From Geosiphon pyriformis (taxonomy: Eukaryota; Glomeromycota; Glomeromycetes; Archaeosporales; Geosiphonaceae), in contig JAAOMT010000590.1 of the NCBI GenBank assembly GCA_016748015.1, positions 367,912 through 431,911 on the forward strand: 64,000 bases of DNA, given 5' to 3'. Below the pieces are notes generated by a model that had not been told where the DNA came from, searched no databases, and worked only from the letters and a program-made list of their open reading frames with translations. Within the stretch, counting starts at the first letter, position 1. Each line of letters starts with the position of its first letter. Position numbers and translations under genes: made by a program. This document shows positions 1 to 11,079 of this stretch, one piece after another.

Positions 1-272
1 GATTGATTCTTTCCCAATATTAAACCTACTGTATATATACATGTTTGTAGTTCTACGAGAAAATACTTTCTTTTTGATATTTCAACCTGGTGCTTGCTGC
101 TATCACCAGTTGGTGTTGGCTGCTATTGTGAACTGGTGCTTGCCACTATCGCGAGATGGTGTTTGCTACTATGTTAATCATTACCTTTCTAAGATTATTA
201 CTGTGCTATATTATGATTGAATAGTTTGTATTATTTTTATGATTCTTTTTGCTAAATTCTTAAACCGTAACA
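1..272. repeat. Right end of an unidentified LTR-like sequence
   Basis: Similarity to the gypsy family starts only near base 273. The sequence to the left is different and ends in GTAACA (267-272), the same terminal hexamer seen on the LTRs in this window. It carries a 23-base tandem repeat. The likely reading is the end of another LTR element or solo LTR inserted into copy D. Its other end lies outside the window, so no target duplication can be checked. No coding potential was seen. Confidence 0.35.
88..179. repeat. Four tandem copies of a 23-base repeat
   Basis: Units begin at 88, 111, 134 and 157. Each starts TGGTG and keeps a core close to GCTTGCTGCTAT. The copies differ at several positions but keep the exact period. 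The array lies inside the LTR-like end at 1-272. Confidence 0.75.
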
Positions 273-336
273 GTGGACAACCATCGCCAATCTCCAGTTT
301 TGTGTGATTCTAGGTCTGGAGTGGCCTGATGTCATA

Positions 337-935
337 TTAACTGAATTTTGGGGCAGTGTCTGAATTGATTGGGGTTGATAAATTATTTGGAGTTGTGGCT
401 GATAGATTACTGGTGGCTGTGGTTGATAAATTTGAGGTTGATATACTGGTAGTTAATAGATTGGTGGCTGCGTCATTGGCAGGTAAGTAGTTTAATCTTG
501 ATTTAGATAACAATTCAGAGTTTGAAATCTGCAATCGAGGTTTCAATATTGATTTCCTGATCATGAATTGTTGCTATAAAATCTGCAGTCTGTTTTTATG
601 TGTTTTTGTTTACCACAATTGTGGCAAACATGCGTTTTTGGCTGCCATGGCTGATTAAGTGCTGCTGATAATGATGATGGACATGACTGATTTTGGAAAT
701 GATTCATGTTTCCTGGATTGTTGTATCATTGTGGTGGTTGATAAATTGAGCAATTGTCAACTAAGTATCTCTCTAACTTCTGATTAATTGAATCACTGAA
801 TTGTTTCAATTTAGAATCTAATTCAGATGATCCATTCACCACTAGGTTCACAGCATAAATATGATTGGCTTCTAATTTGGTAGATTCGAAATTTCTAGCA
901 TGTGTGACTGCATCCTGGAGAGTGGCTGGATGCAA
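337..935 (-). pseudogene. Copy D Gag C-terminal region with zinc knuckle
   Basis: Contains the end of the capsid domain (726-935), then an intact CCHC zinc knuckle at 585-626 reading CHNCGKQKHIKTDC (C-x2-C-x4-H-x4-C), then a Ser/Thr/Asn-rich linker (337-564). Zinc knuckles of this spacing bind RNA in retrotransposon Gag proteins. The pieces lie in different frames and are broken by stops, so this is a relic. Copies C (36842-36883), A (23455-23496) and B (26811-26852) have the knuckle at the same place. Confidence 0.75.
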
Positions 936-980
936 TGGGCATATGTGTTGCAGGATGCTATTGTGCAGACCACGAATGAA

Positions 981-1373
981 TTAATTGAGAATTTGTGGCA
1001 CTGTGAAATAATTAGCATCAATTGCTTGGATTTGTCGCAGATTTCTATGGAAGTGTCCCAGATATGTGGTAACTGCTTCAGTTTCTCCTTGTTTAATTGT
1101 AATGAAAGTGTTGGCTAATCTGTTGATGCTGTTGTTATTGCTAAAGTATCTCAAAAATTCTAATTTGAAGGCATTGAAATCTTGGAGTTTGTCAACCAGG
1201 CTTTGATACCATGAATTTGCTGTATCTTTGAGAAAATAAGGTATGGCTTGCATGACTCTGGCATCATTCCATCCATTGGCTGTAATGGCTTTTTCTACAT
1301 CATTTAGCCAAACTTGTGCATTGTCTTTTTTGCCAATGAATTTGTCGAGCTTTGCGATTGGTGCATATGTCAT
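981..1373 (-). pseudogene. Copy D Gag capsid-like domain
   Basis: About 130 residues beginning near TYAPIAKLDKF, with the retrotransposon Gag pattern of a Trp-rich helix (NSWYQSLVDKL), FLRYF, and a later TYLGHFHRNLRQ helix. It resembles the Ty3/gypsy Gag family by pattern. One in-frame stop (981-983) separates it from 726-935, which continues in the same frame. The C equivalent is 37274-37621. Confidence 0.8.
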
Positions 1374-1739
1374 TTGTTGTTGTTGCTGTGGTGGAAGTTG
1401 TTGTTATTGTTGAGGTGGTACTGGAGGTGGTTGTTGATTTTGTTGGTTCGGTATTTGGATGGGCTGACCAATTGGTTCAACTGGTGGTTGATTGATGACG
1501 ATAACTGGAGGTAAGTATTAATTAATTACTTTGGGTTTTTGATTTTGTGGTGCTTGAATATTTGGAGTTTTGATTTCTGGATTTTCTTGCTGAGTTTGAA
1601 CGTTTAGGGTTCCAAATTCTGGGTTTTCAAGGATCAAGTTTTGGTAAGTAAATTCTTGATCTTCCGATTCTTCTTCCTCTTTTTCTTCAGATAGTTTTCA
1701 CAGGGTAGTGGTTCCAAAGTCTGGTTGAGGTGGTGGTGA

Positions 1740-2336
1740 TTAAATTCCTGATGGTGTTGGTGATTGTGACTTAAATCCTTCAAAATATTTGCCGTATGGT
1801 CCTAGTAGATCTGTTTTTCTTTGTTTATTTTGGAATGGAAATTGTCCAAATGTTGATATCACATTTGATGTGAACATGCTTGCTGATGTTATATTGATGG
1901 CGCTTCCCGGTGTGTGATGATAGGATAGAGCAGTTGGTAATTCAACTTTTGTTTTCTTCCAAGTAGGTGGTTGTATCTTTTTGGGTGTTACTGCTGGTAT
2001 TTGTAGTTTTCCTTTGCTTTTACTGGCATAAGTAATTGGATATCTTTGTTGGATGTAATGTTCAATTTCTTTGTTGATCTTAGTAATGATGAAGGCAAAA
2101 TTGTGATTTGTTGGCAAGTTGGTATTTTGAATTAATTCTCTATAGAAAGTTTCCCTGGCTGATTCAGTATTCACTGGTGTTCCTAACAAAGAGAAAATCT
2201 TTTCATTAACATAGAAATTAAAGGCTGATTCAGTAGATATATGATTGTGGTTTAATTCCAAGTGTTGACAATAGTGTTGAAATAGGGATTTCGCAAATCC
2301 TAAATGGTTTGCTCCTATGTTTTCTAATTCTGCCAC
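1740..2336 (-). pseudogene. Copy D Gag N-terminal domain
   Basis: An open stretch of 198 codons whose first residues match copy C (AELENIGANHLGFAK here, AESEIIETNHLGFVK in C). No ATG precedes it: the first in-frame near-start codon is GTG. Its function within Gag is not known to me. It is followed by a Gln/Pro-rich linker (1374-1739) that is broken in several frames. Confidence 0.75.
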
Positions 2337-2381
2337 TTTTGGATGGTGTTTGTTGATGCTGGTTCTCTGTAAAATTATACC

Positions 2382-3244
2382 CTACAGGAAGTACAATTTC
2401 GGGTGTTGAATTAAATACGAACCCATAACTTAGTGCTCAAAGCTATTCTTATTGTTGATGATCTGAAGGTTTTGTATCTGAAGGGTTTGGTTGAGTTCTT
2501 TGTATAATAGACAGAAATTCAATGGTGATAGTTTTTTCTGTAGCTTCCTGAAACCACAGTTTCATCAATTTTTTTCTTAGCTTGATGGCCGGTATTTCTC
2601 TTGGTAAGCTATTCTCAATCAAGTGTTCTACCCTTATTTCTGGGTTTTTTACCAGTTATGTTTATTCTGACATCAGTGTCCCATGCGTTAATCCTCAATA
2701 GAGTTAGTAAACAACAATAAAATCAAAACAAGAAAATTAAGAAAATAAAATAAAATAAAGAAAGAAAAGAAATAAGCCAAGGCAATTTGCAAGTTAATAT
2801 TCCGTTAATAGCTGTAATCAAGAGCTATTGTTCCAGTGTGGTTAAGTATCAATTACTATCAACATGAAGTGTTAATAGTGGAAATAGGTTTGAGATAACA
2901 AATAGTTATTTATTAAATAATTGTAATTTGGAGAGTTGCTTAGATTAAATCTAAAACTAAAAGGTCTGTTTTTTCAGCTTCTAATCCTGCTGCTATATAT
3001 ACATAATTGAGATTCCTCAATTCCTCGATTTTTCACAACAGGAATTCTGGAATTCCTGGAATCCTGTGATTTCTTTGAGAGGAATCCTGCAATTCTGGAA
3101 TCCTGCAATTCCTCATTGAGGAATTCTGAAATTCCTGGAATTCTGCAATTCCTGAGAGGAATCCTGGAATTTTACATTTACTATGCCTACTTCTAATTGG
3201 CTAATAATCATGCTAATATATATCCTATATTTCTATGAGTAACA
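2382..3244 (-). repeat. 5' LTR of copy D
   Basis: Ends at high coordinate with GAGTAACA, like both LTRs of C. Its inner end (CTACAGG near 2382) aligns with TTACAGG of C. About 863 bases, longer than the C LTRs (792 and 832), mainly because it has more units of the short GGAATTCC-type repeat at 3011-3175. Adjacent leader sequence (about 2360-2381) keeps only half of the conserved hairpin. Confidence 0.8.
3011..3175. repeat. Palindromic minisatellite inside LTR
   Basis: Irregular tandem array of units built on GGAATTCC, GGAATCCTGCAATTCCT and relatives. Equivalent arrays lie in the C LTRs (30057-30184 and 39286-39365) with fewer units, and decayed versions occur in the A LTR (about 45475-45555). 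Unit number differs between LTRs of one element. Confidence 0.7.
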
Positions 3245-4021
3245 GTGTACAGCCTCAGTCAATGTTCTAACTGGAATTTTCTTTATCACTATAGCCTAAT
3301 CTAAATGACTAGTTGATTTTTTGAAATCAGTGTTCACCAAAATATTTGTCACTCTTGCCTTTTCTGTAGTTTGCACCAAACTAGATTCAGAGATAAAGAA
3401 AGCATAGATGATCTCTGAGAATTTTGAGGGAATAGAGACCCCCCCAAAACCATTGATTTTTGAAAACAGATTTCTGACCACTATTAGCTTTTTCTGAGAA
3501 GATTTCCCAGCTACCTTATCTAGTTCAATATCTATAGCAAAAGATTTCCGAACAGAAATATTGACCAAATTCTTCAAGAAAGAAAGGAAAATCATAGGAG
3601 TATTCAAAAGAATGTCATTATTATCAACATTATCCAAAAAGTTGATTTTCTCTAATGGCATACTCAAGACTTTTTTGGTTACCAATCTCGAACTCTTTAG
3701 TATTTGGTTAGAATCACCTTCTATAAACAAACTCTTTTTACTATAATTCACACTGGTTTTCTTTATCAGACACTTCTCTTTTATATTAATACTATCAGAC
3801 TCAATGGTATTACTAGCTTCAGACCTCCAAGAACTACTAACAGCTTTTTCAAACAAGACCAGTTCACTAGTAGCACCATCCTTCAAAACACCATCTTTTC
3901 TCTTTTTCCTAGAAGCAACATCTATTTTAACATCTTTTTTACTATTAACAGAGCCAAAGCTTTTAAAAGACTTCTTTATTACAGCAATACTACAGCCAAC
4001 AGTAGCCTCATAATCAAGCAA
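3245..4021 (-). pseudogene. LINE ORF1 fragment (N-terminal part)
   Basis: Open from an ATG at 4021-4019 to a stop near 3296, 241 codons. The frame continues past that stop as AIVIKKIPVRTLTEAV, the first strand of an RRM-like fold, until copy D interrupts it at 3244. The protein is Lys/Ser-rich and basic, as expected of a non-LTR ORF1 nucleic-acid-binding protein. I recall very similar ORF1 proteins in Rhizophagus, but that is memory. Sequence upstream (4022-4140) is a poly-A/T-rich 5' region. The rest of the ORF should lie left of the window, beyond copy D. Confidence 0.65.
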
Positions 4022-4140
4022 AAACGGTTTGGATTTATTATACTAAATTGTAAAAAAAAAAAAACTTCTTTTAGAGAAAACTTTTTTGACTTTTTTTTGA
4101 GAATTTTGGATAAAAGAGAGAAAGAAGTTTATTTGTTGAT

Positions 4141-5176
4141 TTAAAAACTAAATAAATTATTGTTAAATGTTTAGTTTTTAAGAATTGGTTTTTTAAATTA
4201 TTTATAATATTTAAGAATACTGTTAAAATTAATTTATGTATTATAAATTTTATTTATAATTTGGTAATATACTATAAAATAAATATTTAATTGCCAAATT
4301 TTAAATTAAAAACTAATTGTAAAAAAAGATTTAATAGTTAAACTGTATTTATTAAATAAAAAAAAGCTATTTTTAACTATTAATTGATTTATTAAAAAAA
4401 TAATATTAAATTTTATTTTCTTAATTAAATAAAAGAAAATAATTGTTTTTTATAATGCTTTTAAAACCAAATTAATTAATTTTTATTTGGTTATATTGTT
4501 TTTGAGATAGCAATATAATTGCTTAAATACATAATTAAATATGAATTTTTTAATTAAAGAATTTCCAAATATAAACGCAAATAAAATTCAGCATTTATTT
4601 AAATATATTTATAAACAATGTATTTTGATCTTTGAACTTTGCCATAGTAACTTGAGTTTAAAAGACAAAAACACGTTATCAAAAATACGACCCTTTTTCC
4701 CCTCGAGCCGATACAGCCTTATCTTCCCGAGAGCAAAGGAAATCAATCATATCCGCTTCTATTGTAGACAATGATTAAAAGGATAAGCCAGTTAATGAGC
4801 AAGACAAATGGATATGAACTGTTCTATCTAGACCAGACACATTTTTGTTTGAAATCAGAATAAAAGGCAATAATCTTTATCCGCAGTGCCATAATTATTT
4901 ATGGCTTGGAACAGGTCTGAGATTGGTTGTTCATCATCAAATAAAAATATTGCTAACAATAAAATGGACTTACCACATTTATAACGAACCCTCGAAAAAC
5001 GTACTGTCAAAAATAATATGAAAAAAACTGCGTCAAAAAATTTTCCAGTTGAAGTTTTTGAAAAACTCCCATGGAATCAAAGTGGAACCAAAATGAGGAA
5101 ATAGAGGCATAAAAAAACCTCTTGTCGAAAACAAAAAAATTTCATTCCTGAGCTTATCTGGTCTCCAGCGATAGCT
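4141..5176. other. Intergenic; AT-rich then unassigned unique sequence
   Basis: 4141-4590 is AT-rich with nothing recognisable. 4600-5170 has a more balanced base composition and a short plus-strand open frame (4541-4774, 77 codons) without any motif I know. It could be the remains of an exon or a 3' untranslated region downstream of Argonaute. I see no gene I can support. Confidence 0.4.
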
Positions 5177-5500
5177 TCATTCGTTTCTGATGAAGCTCAT
5201 CTCATGCTTAAATTTTTTGTAGTCACGATTCGATGGGCCTTCCGTAACCTCCTGCCCTTGGTTATTTGGTTGCTCAATCATCCAGAAATTGATAGCTTTT
5301 GTAATATGTTTAAAGTCTGTGGTCCCTAGTTCTTTCCACACATAATGAACACGATGGATTCCGTGAAAGTAAAAATTTAATTTTTTAAAAAGAAAAAAAT
5401 ATAGAAATCTAATAAAGGGGAAATTCAAGGAATAACGAAACGTAATCTGAGGCTTATCCCTAAAAGTTAGCATATTGAATGGTTTTTGAAAAGCTGGCAA
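5177..5500 (-). CDS. Unassigned open frame downstream of Argonaute
   Basis: 107 codons on the same strand as Argonaute, starting 118 bases after its stop. The N-terminal half is aromatic and hydrophobic (FPFIRFLYFFLF); the C-terminal half is charged and hydrophilic. I recognise no family. It may be chance reading of the Argonaute 3' untranslated region. Base composition is closer to the genes than to the repeats, which is the only reason to list it. Confidence 0.15.
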   Translation of the reverse strand: MPAFQKPFNMLTFRDKPQITFRYSLNFPFIRFLYFFLFKKLNFYFHGIHRVHYVWKELGTTDFKHITKAINFWMIEQPNNQGQEVTEGPSNRDYKKFKHEMSFIRNE

Positions 5501-5617
5501 GGAAAACGCTAATTCTTATATTATTTCGAGATCGCAAAATATTGATTCTTCACATGAAATACATAACCTATATGAGATGAATTTAAGATATTAGTATACG
5601 AGGAATATTGACTTCTT

Positions 5618-8600
5618 TTATGAAAAGCGATAATGAGTGTTTACTTTTTGCAATTCTGCCTTAACGGTGCCAAAAGAGGAAGCACCTCCAGCACCTTCTT
5701 CAGACGATTCAGTGTCGGACCAGTTTTCACGTGCATGAAAACGGGCCCTGCTGCATACTAGATGAGCATAGTAAACTGGGGGAACCTGTGTTGCCAGAAA
5801 GTCGAGATATATTAGCTGTGATAAAAAATGTATAATAAATAACGTCATACCAGTGATACCGCACGAGTGCATCTTGCGTAAAGATAGCACAAGTTGTATG
5901 ATAGTGTCTGAAGTCTACATTGCAAATTGTTAGAAATTTAATATTGAAAGATATTTTGATGATCAATAAAATTGACATATTTACGTATCGGCGGTGAAAG
6001 AGTTTTCGTCATACAAAACGTGATAATGACATGGGCGAGATGTGCCTTGCAAACCGGCATGGCTCTGAAGATCTATAAATAAATCAAAAGGGTTAAATTT
6101 ATTAAAGAGTTATATGATACAAAGCAGAAAATAAATTCATTACATACAAAAATCGAATTCGAAAGGATGAGTAATCGACGTTTCAACCACTGTACCAGGA
6201 AGGCAGTTCCCACTACGATCAGAATTTTGCTTATCCATAGGGAAGAAACGAGCATGATGACGTTTCTGAACAACTACAAAGGTGATTGTTGGTCGATAAC
6301 TTTGATCAAGTGCGAGACAGGCCGCTAATAAAATGAAAGAGATTAATTACCCAAACTTATGGGTGTGTGGAGATAACGAAACTGAGAACATAATTTCTTA
6401 CCTCGAACAGCTTGAATTTCCCCCTCAAGTACTTGGGTAAATTGACCTTCTGAAACACCATCACGATAGAATAAAATGCGCTCAGGTTTCCTGCCACATG
6501 TCTGATAGAAAGTCTTTAAAAGCTCTTTCACCATGTTAGCCAACTCGGCGATGATTTCAGTACGTCCAGTTTGAACACGAATGGTAGCTGAATATCGAGA
6601 AGCTTTAGCATCCATAGAACCACAAAGGGAAGCAATTGAGGGACGATCATTTCTATCATCTTAATAAATGTGAAAAAAAATGATAGTTAAAATAATTATT
6701 TTTCAATTTAAAAACAATTTTTGGTTTGATAATTCACTTGGAGAAGGATGAGTAACATCAGCACCCATCAAGATTGTAGGTCGGTCTGTGATGAATGGGA
6801 CTTGTGCAGGTGACAAAAAGGAGTTCATTCCTCCGAGTTTCACATTCATTTTCAAGCAGACATTCGCGCAATATTGCTTTTTAGCGGCGAACATGTGTTT
6901 GCTTTGACAACACTGGGTTGCAACTCCAATTACAGTGTCGCCCACGCGTTTAATTTCAGCGTACAAAGGCACACCAGTCGTAGGTAAAATGCATAAAATT
7001 AATTGCGGTTGTGCTTTAGCTGTATTGCCAGCTCGGAGCCAGGCTTGTTTAAGCGCGCCTTCAATATCACCTTGCGGATTAGCATGCATAATTGGCGGAG
7101 TTTTATTTGGAATGTTCTGGATGTTTATAAAAAGTAAATAATGGTTGATCCTGATGATAAAGAGCCTCTTAAATCAAATGAAAAAAGAAAATTCCAACCA
7201 TTCCAGTGTCTTGGCATGTTATTACAAGTTCCCTTACAAAGCTCTGTACAGCTTGCTTGGGAAAATCTCTTTCCTGTCCAAAAGCTATAACAGCCCAAGA
7301 ACCGAGAGTAGCTCCGGTGGCCACCTTTTTATCTCTTAGATTCCATGCTCCGTCACGTGGCTGGAATGAGGCATCTCTCGAGGTCGGATGGTATTGAAGA
7401 GTTGGAGTGGGGAGTACTCGGGCGTCAACCTGTCAGGACGCAATCTTAATAAATATAACGAAGAAAAATTTAAGCATTCAAATAATTAATATATTATTCT
7501 TACAACTGCCATTTCGTTTGAAACTCTCATTCCAAAATTTTGAAGATATTCGTTTCCACGATAATTAAGAACATCAAGCCCTTGTTTAATTTTATTAGCG
7601 CGAACATGCGGTGCTTGACAGGTAAACTTAATCATGTCGGCCGTTTGCTTTTCATTAAGCTTACGCATGTGTCTTTGCCCCTAGAAAAAATATTTTAAAA
7701 TCAAAACTGAAATCTTAGTGAAAAGTGAAATAAGAAGCTTCGATAAATACCACAATAACTTCACAAACTTCCATAGGCAGAAAAGTCTCTTTCCTGACCA
7801 CCACGCAAGGAAGATATGGATATTGTAAGCGTTTGCTATAGGTTTTGAAAAAGTATGAAGCGACATCTGTTTCTCCAGTTTCTGCACTCTCAAATATGCT
7901 GCTACTAGCTGGGGTGGGTGTTATTCCTGTAATTTTGAAACGACGCTTGGAGGTAGCCTCACCACGATGCACTACTTTTATTTTTAAGTTTTTCAATGAT
8001 TTTTCGAGTTTAAGTCGATCTCTATCACTAATGCCTCGTCGGAGATCATCGGGGCTTCTACGGCCAAGCAATTTAACTACTATCGTTACAAGGGGTCCAC
8101 CTTCGTAAAAAGCAGTGGCACTCAGATCAAGATTGATCATCATGCGGCCTATGATCATTGTTCAGAAAAAGAATGTGAAAAAGCGTAAAAAATTTAGTTT
8201 GTCAAACCATTCACTACGATAATATATATGATTATTTACCTTGAGCAGGTCGAGCAGATTGATAATACCCCTGCCAGACTTCTGCCCCACCAAAAAGCGG
8301 CATAGAGCCTTCAGATGTATAAAAAGAACGTCCAACAGTGACATATTGCATGGATGGACGATGTCTGATAAGCACGTCAAGGGCCATTATAGCTGATATA
8401 ATTAGGCGGTTAATTTAACGCATCATTCAAAGTTTATAAAGAATTTCACTTATAATTTGCGAATATATATACCTGTTTGACAGTTGGATGTAAGTTTATT
8501 CTTGCCTTGAAGAAAACGGTGAAGCTCTTCCATATAGATAACTCCTACTTTTTTGATCTTTATCTTAAAAGATCGAGGTGGGCGTTTGGCAGTTGTCACG

Positions 8601-9224
8601 CCATCATCTTCAGGTAGAGTAATCTATATTGCAATACGCGGGCGAGAGTTTACGGAGATTACTTTAAAATAAAAAAAATGCCATTGATGCGTGAGCAAAA
8701 TAAATTCTCACATCAAAAGTGAGAAAATCTCCAAAAGGCAATGCCTTTGGTGAAAATATATTCTTCCGCCCTAATCACAAAGAGAAAATTAGTTCAAATA
8801 TTTGCGTTTGGGTTATATCTTAATGCAGCAAGTTAAAATTTTCTTTAAGCAAAGGCAGTTAGGCAAAGTCTCATAAAAATTCAATTCGTTTGTATGGAAC
8901 TTCCTTTAAGTTGCATTATTGAATCCTTCCGGTGAAAGCTTTTCCTTCACAAAGTCCGGGATATTACCCACCATCATAAACAGGTCTTTCACCACCAAGA
9001 CTGCTAGTTCTATTCATATCTTCGAATTGCCCATATATCTTTCTGTTCAAAACTGGAGGCACGTCGGGGGTTATAGTTACATCGTAGTGATGTATGTTAG
9101 CGTCCGGTAGCGAAAGGACTTCAAAAAAATTTGCCCGGACTCGAATGGGCTTGCCAGCGCGGCCTAAACCTGGTCGCCGAACAAACTCTGTTATATGTAA
9201 ACCAGCAGGAGTGGGTTGAGCCAT
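5618..9224 (-). CDS. AGO: Argonaute protein (13 exons, 851 aa)
   Basis: Small-RNA-guided silencing effector. Exons that I assembled by splice sites and family fit: 9224-8972, 8770-8712, 8623-8473, 8392-8240, 8148-7751, 7680-7504, 7429-7199, 7116-6738, 6659-6402, 6324-6148, 6072-5985, 5914-5851, 5785-5618. They total 2556 bases, 851 codons plus stop, with every junction in phase. Domains in order: ArgoN (1-150), ArgoL1 (about 150-205), PAZ (about 205-340), L2/MID (about 345-520), PIWI (about 520-840). The slicer tetrad is complete: D594 in GADVTHP, E635 in EIIAEL, D667 in FYRDG, H804 in YYAHLV. An in-frame TAA lies two codons before the chosen ATG. Introns are 65-201 bases, all GT-AG; introns 1 (GTGGGT) and 7 (GTTGGA) have weak donors, so those junctions are the least certain. 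Many paralogues are known in these fungi, so orthology is open. Confidence 0.95.
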
Positions 9225-9315
9225 TAATTAATTGATAACTTGGTTCAAAAATTTGTCCTACTTTTGGCAAAAAAATTTGTTTAGTAATTTCACGTACATC
9301 CATATTCCCAACCAT

Positions 9316-10390
9316 ACTTTATTTGTATTTTTCACGAGCGTTGATGTGTTGATGCAGGAGATCATAATTTTTACTCAAATGATTTTTTTTACTATCTTAT
9401 AGTCAGTAATTTTTGAATTTCTGATTTACTTGTTTTATTTATTTAACATATTTTATTAACTTAAATCAGGAGATGACAAAATTTATATTATTTCACTTAT
9501 AAAAGAAAACAATGTTAATAGTTAAAAATTATTACGAATTGTTATAAATTCGAAAATGTATATAAATAATTTCTTAAAATAAACTAATATATATAATAAC
9601 TTAAAGCAAAATATTATTAAAGCAGTTATTTTTTAACAAAATCTTTTTATTTTTTAAAGCTTTCTTGTTCAAAATTAATTTAAAAAAAAGACTTAATACA
9701 GTTTTTTTAAAAGAAATAATCTAAATAGAACACCCTATTCCAGGAACTATCTTGAGAAATCATGTGACTTTCGACCCATATATGTAATACAAGACAATTA
9801 ACTTCATATATAATATTTGTATTACATAAAATACTACACAAACACCTAAAACGGTTACACGAATATAATATATAAATAATTGATTAAAAAAACCAGAAAA
9901 TATGTCATTAATATATAAAGATCCAATGAAAGCCAAACCAAATTTTCAAAGTAAAAATTCCACAAATTTGTTTAAGTTCAATAGAATTAAAAAAAAATAT
10001 ATATTTTTTATTATTTGTTCATTAATTATTATTTTGTTTAATTACTATAATTGGTTAAAGATATATATAAAACTATATATGTATAACAACTCTATTTTTC
10101 AACTTACTAAAATAAACTTATTTAATATTTTTGATAAACATAGTTTTTAAAGTAAAATATAAAATTATTTTGATAAGTTTAAGTAAACAAAAGAAAAAAA
10201 ACAGCTAAATATATAGTCTTAAAATATGTACATATATTATTTTCTTGTGAAATTATGAATACTATTAAATTTTTATGGCATTATTTAGAGGCTTTTTACC
10301 AAACAATATATATTACAATAAAAAAATATCATAAAAAAAACAAAATATTCAAAAAAATTATAAGTTAATTAAAAACCAATTTAACTAAAA
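9316..10390. other. Intergenic AT-rich region upstream of Argonaute
   Basis: Very AT-rich sequence with homopolymer runs. A plus-strand open frame at 9902-10150 (82 codons, rich in Ile, Asn, Lys and Phe) is what such composition yields by chance and has no motif. The Argonaute promoter should lie at the left end of this stretch, but I can point to no specific element. Confidence 0.5.
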
Positions 10391-10394
10391 AACT

Positions 10395-10534
10395 ATATTT
10401 TTATTTATTTATTACGTTTAACAAGTGAGGCCCAAATACTATTTAGCATAATACATCAGATTAAGTAATCTAAACTAGGCATAAATTATGTACTTTCTAC
10501 ATATAATTAGCTATTTAGGCTGATCAGAGCAATA
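10395..10534 (-). repeat. LINE 3' UTR with AT-rich tail
   Basis: On the minus strand it keeps landmarks shared with 14070-14190 and 55500-55625: ATGTAGAAAGTACATAATT, GCCTAGTTTAGAT, then TTTGGGCCTCACTTGTTAA followed by an AATAAATAAATAAA tail. The same block ends the LINE relics at 11400-11540 and 53105-53270, which fixes it as the 3' end of the family. Confidence 0.7.
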
Positions 10535-11045
10535 CTATGAATTTAACAGAACAGACACAACACTATTAACACCAGAAAAAAAGCAACAATGTTTGCAAAA
10601 ACCAAAACAGATACCAAAAGCCTTAGCAACTCCAAGTAACTTTATAATCCCAGTTAAAAACAAACATAAAAAACCACAAACTACAGAAAAAGCAAAAACA
10701 TTGTGTGAAATTAAATCATCTTTTTTTATAAAAGCCCTATATTTAGCCTTAACCAACCAAATTTAAGCATAATAAGCAGCACTTAAGCTTTAAACAAAAT
10801 TAACAATGAAATTCTCTACAGACTTAACATTATTAAAAATGAACATGGCTTCCAGGAACTACTTTCTAAACAAAAATCCTTTGCTCATAATAGTATACAA
10901 CATATCATCAAAAACACAAAGAAAGCATCTGTAAGATTTGAAACAAAGAAGAATTCAAACTGGACACAACATGCCATTTAGCCAGATGGGATGCAAACAG
11001 GTCTCTATGGACACCAGAGTCAAACAAATACACAAATAAATAATT
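10395..11045 (-). pseudogene. LINE ORF2 C-terminus with 3' UTR
   Basis: 10535-10756 encodes a tail reading IIKLLGVAKAFGICFGF that matches, by pattern, 53271-53549 and the decayed copies at 11545 and 46700. Upstream minus-strand sequence to about 11045 keeps pieces such as SHLAKWHVV in shifting frames. From memory this is the extreme C-terminus of the LINE ORF2 (after RNase H) of this lineage. It is followed by the conserved 3' UTR (10395-10534). The copy is 5'-truncated, as LINE insertions usually are. Confidence 0.65.
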
Positions 11046-11079
11046 GGAACTCTTTACTTTTCTATAGTAAAGACACTGT

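Larger units (their letters stand above)
273..3244 (-). mobile_element. Gypsy-family element, copy D (5' part only)
   Basis: Read on the minus strand from 3244 downward: a 5' LTR, a short leader, a Gag N-terminal domain, a capsid-like domain and a zinc knuckle, then truncation near 273 by a different LTR-like sequence. Order and sequence match copy C (38.6 to 36.4 kb). The element is inserted in a LINE ORF1 whose sequence resumes right of 3244. About 18 bases at the LTR/primer-site junction that C and B possess are missing here, so this copy could not prime reverse transcription normally. Protease, RT and integrase are absent from this window. Confidence 0.85.

Noticed and set aside
1314-1514. 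Plus-strand open frame rich in Leu and Trp
   Set aside because: It is the complement of the Gln/Pro-rich Gag linker of copy D. Similar shadows occur over all copies.
9902-10150. Small membrane protein of 82 residues
   Set aside because: Composition is what random AT-rich DNA encodes (Ile, Asn, Lys, Phe, Tyr), with no supporting motif or neighbour.
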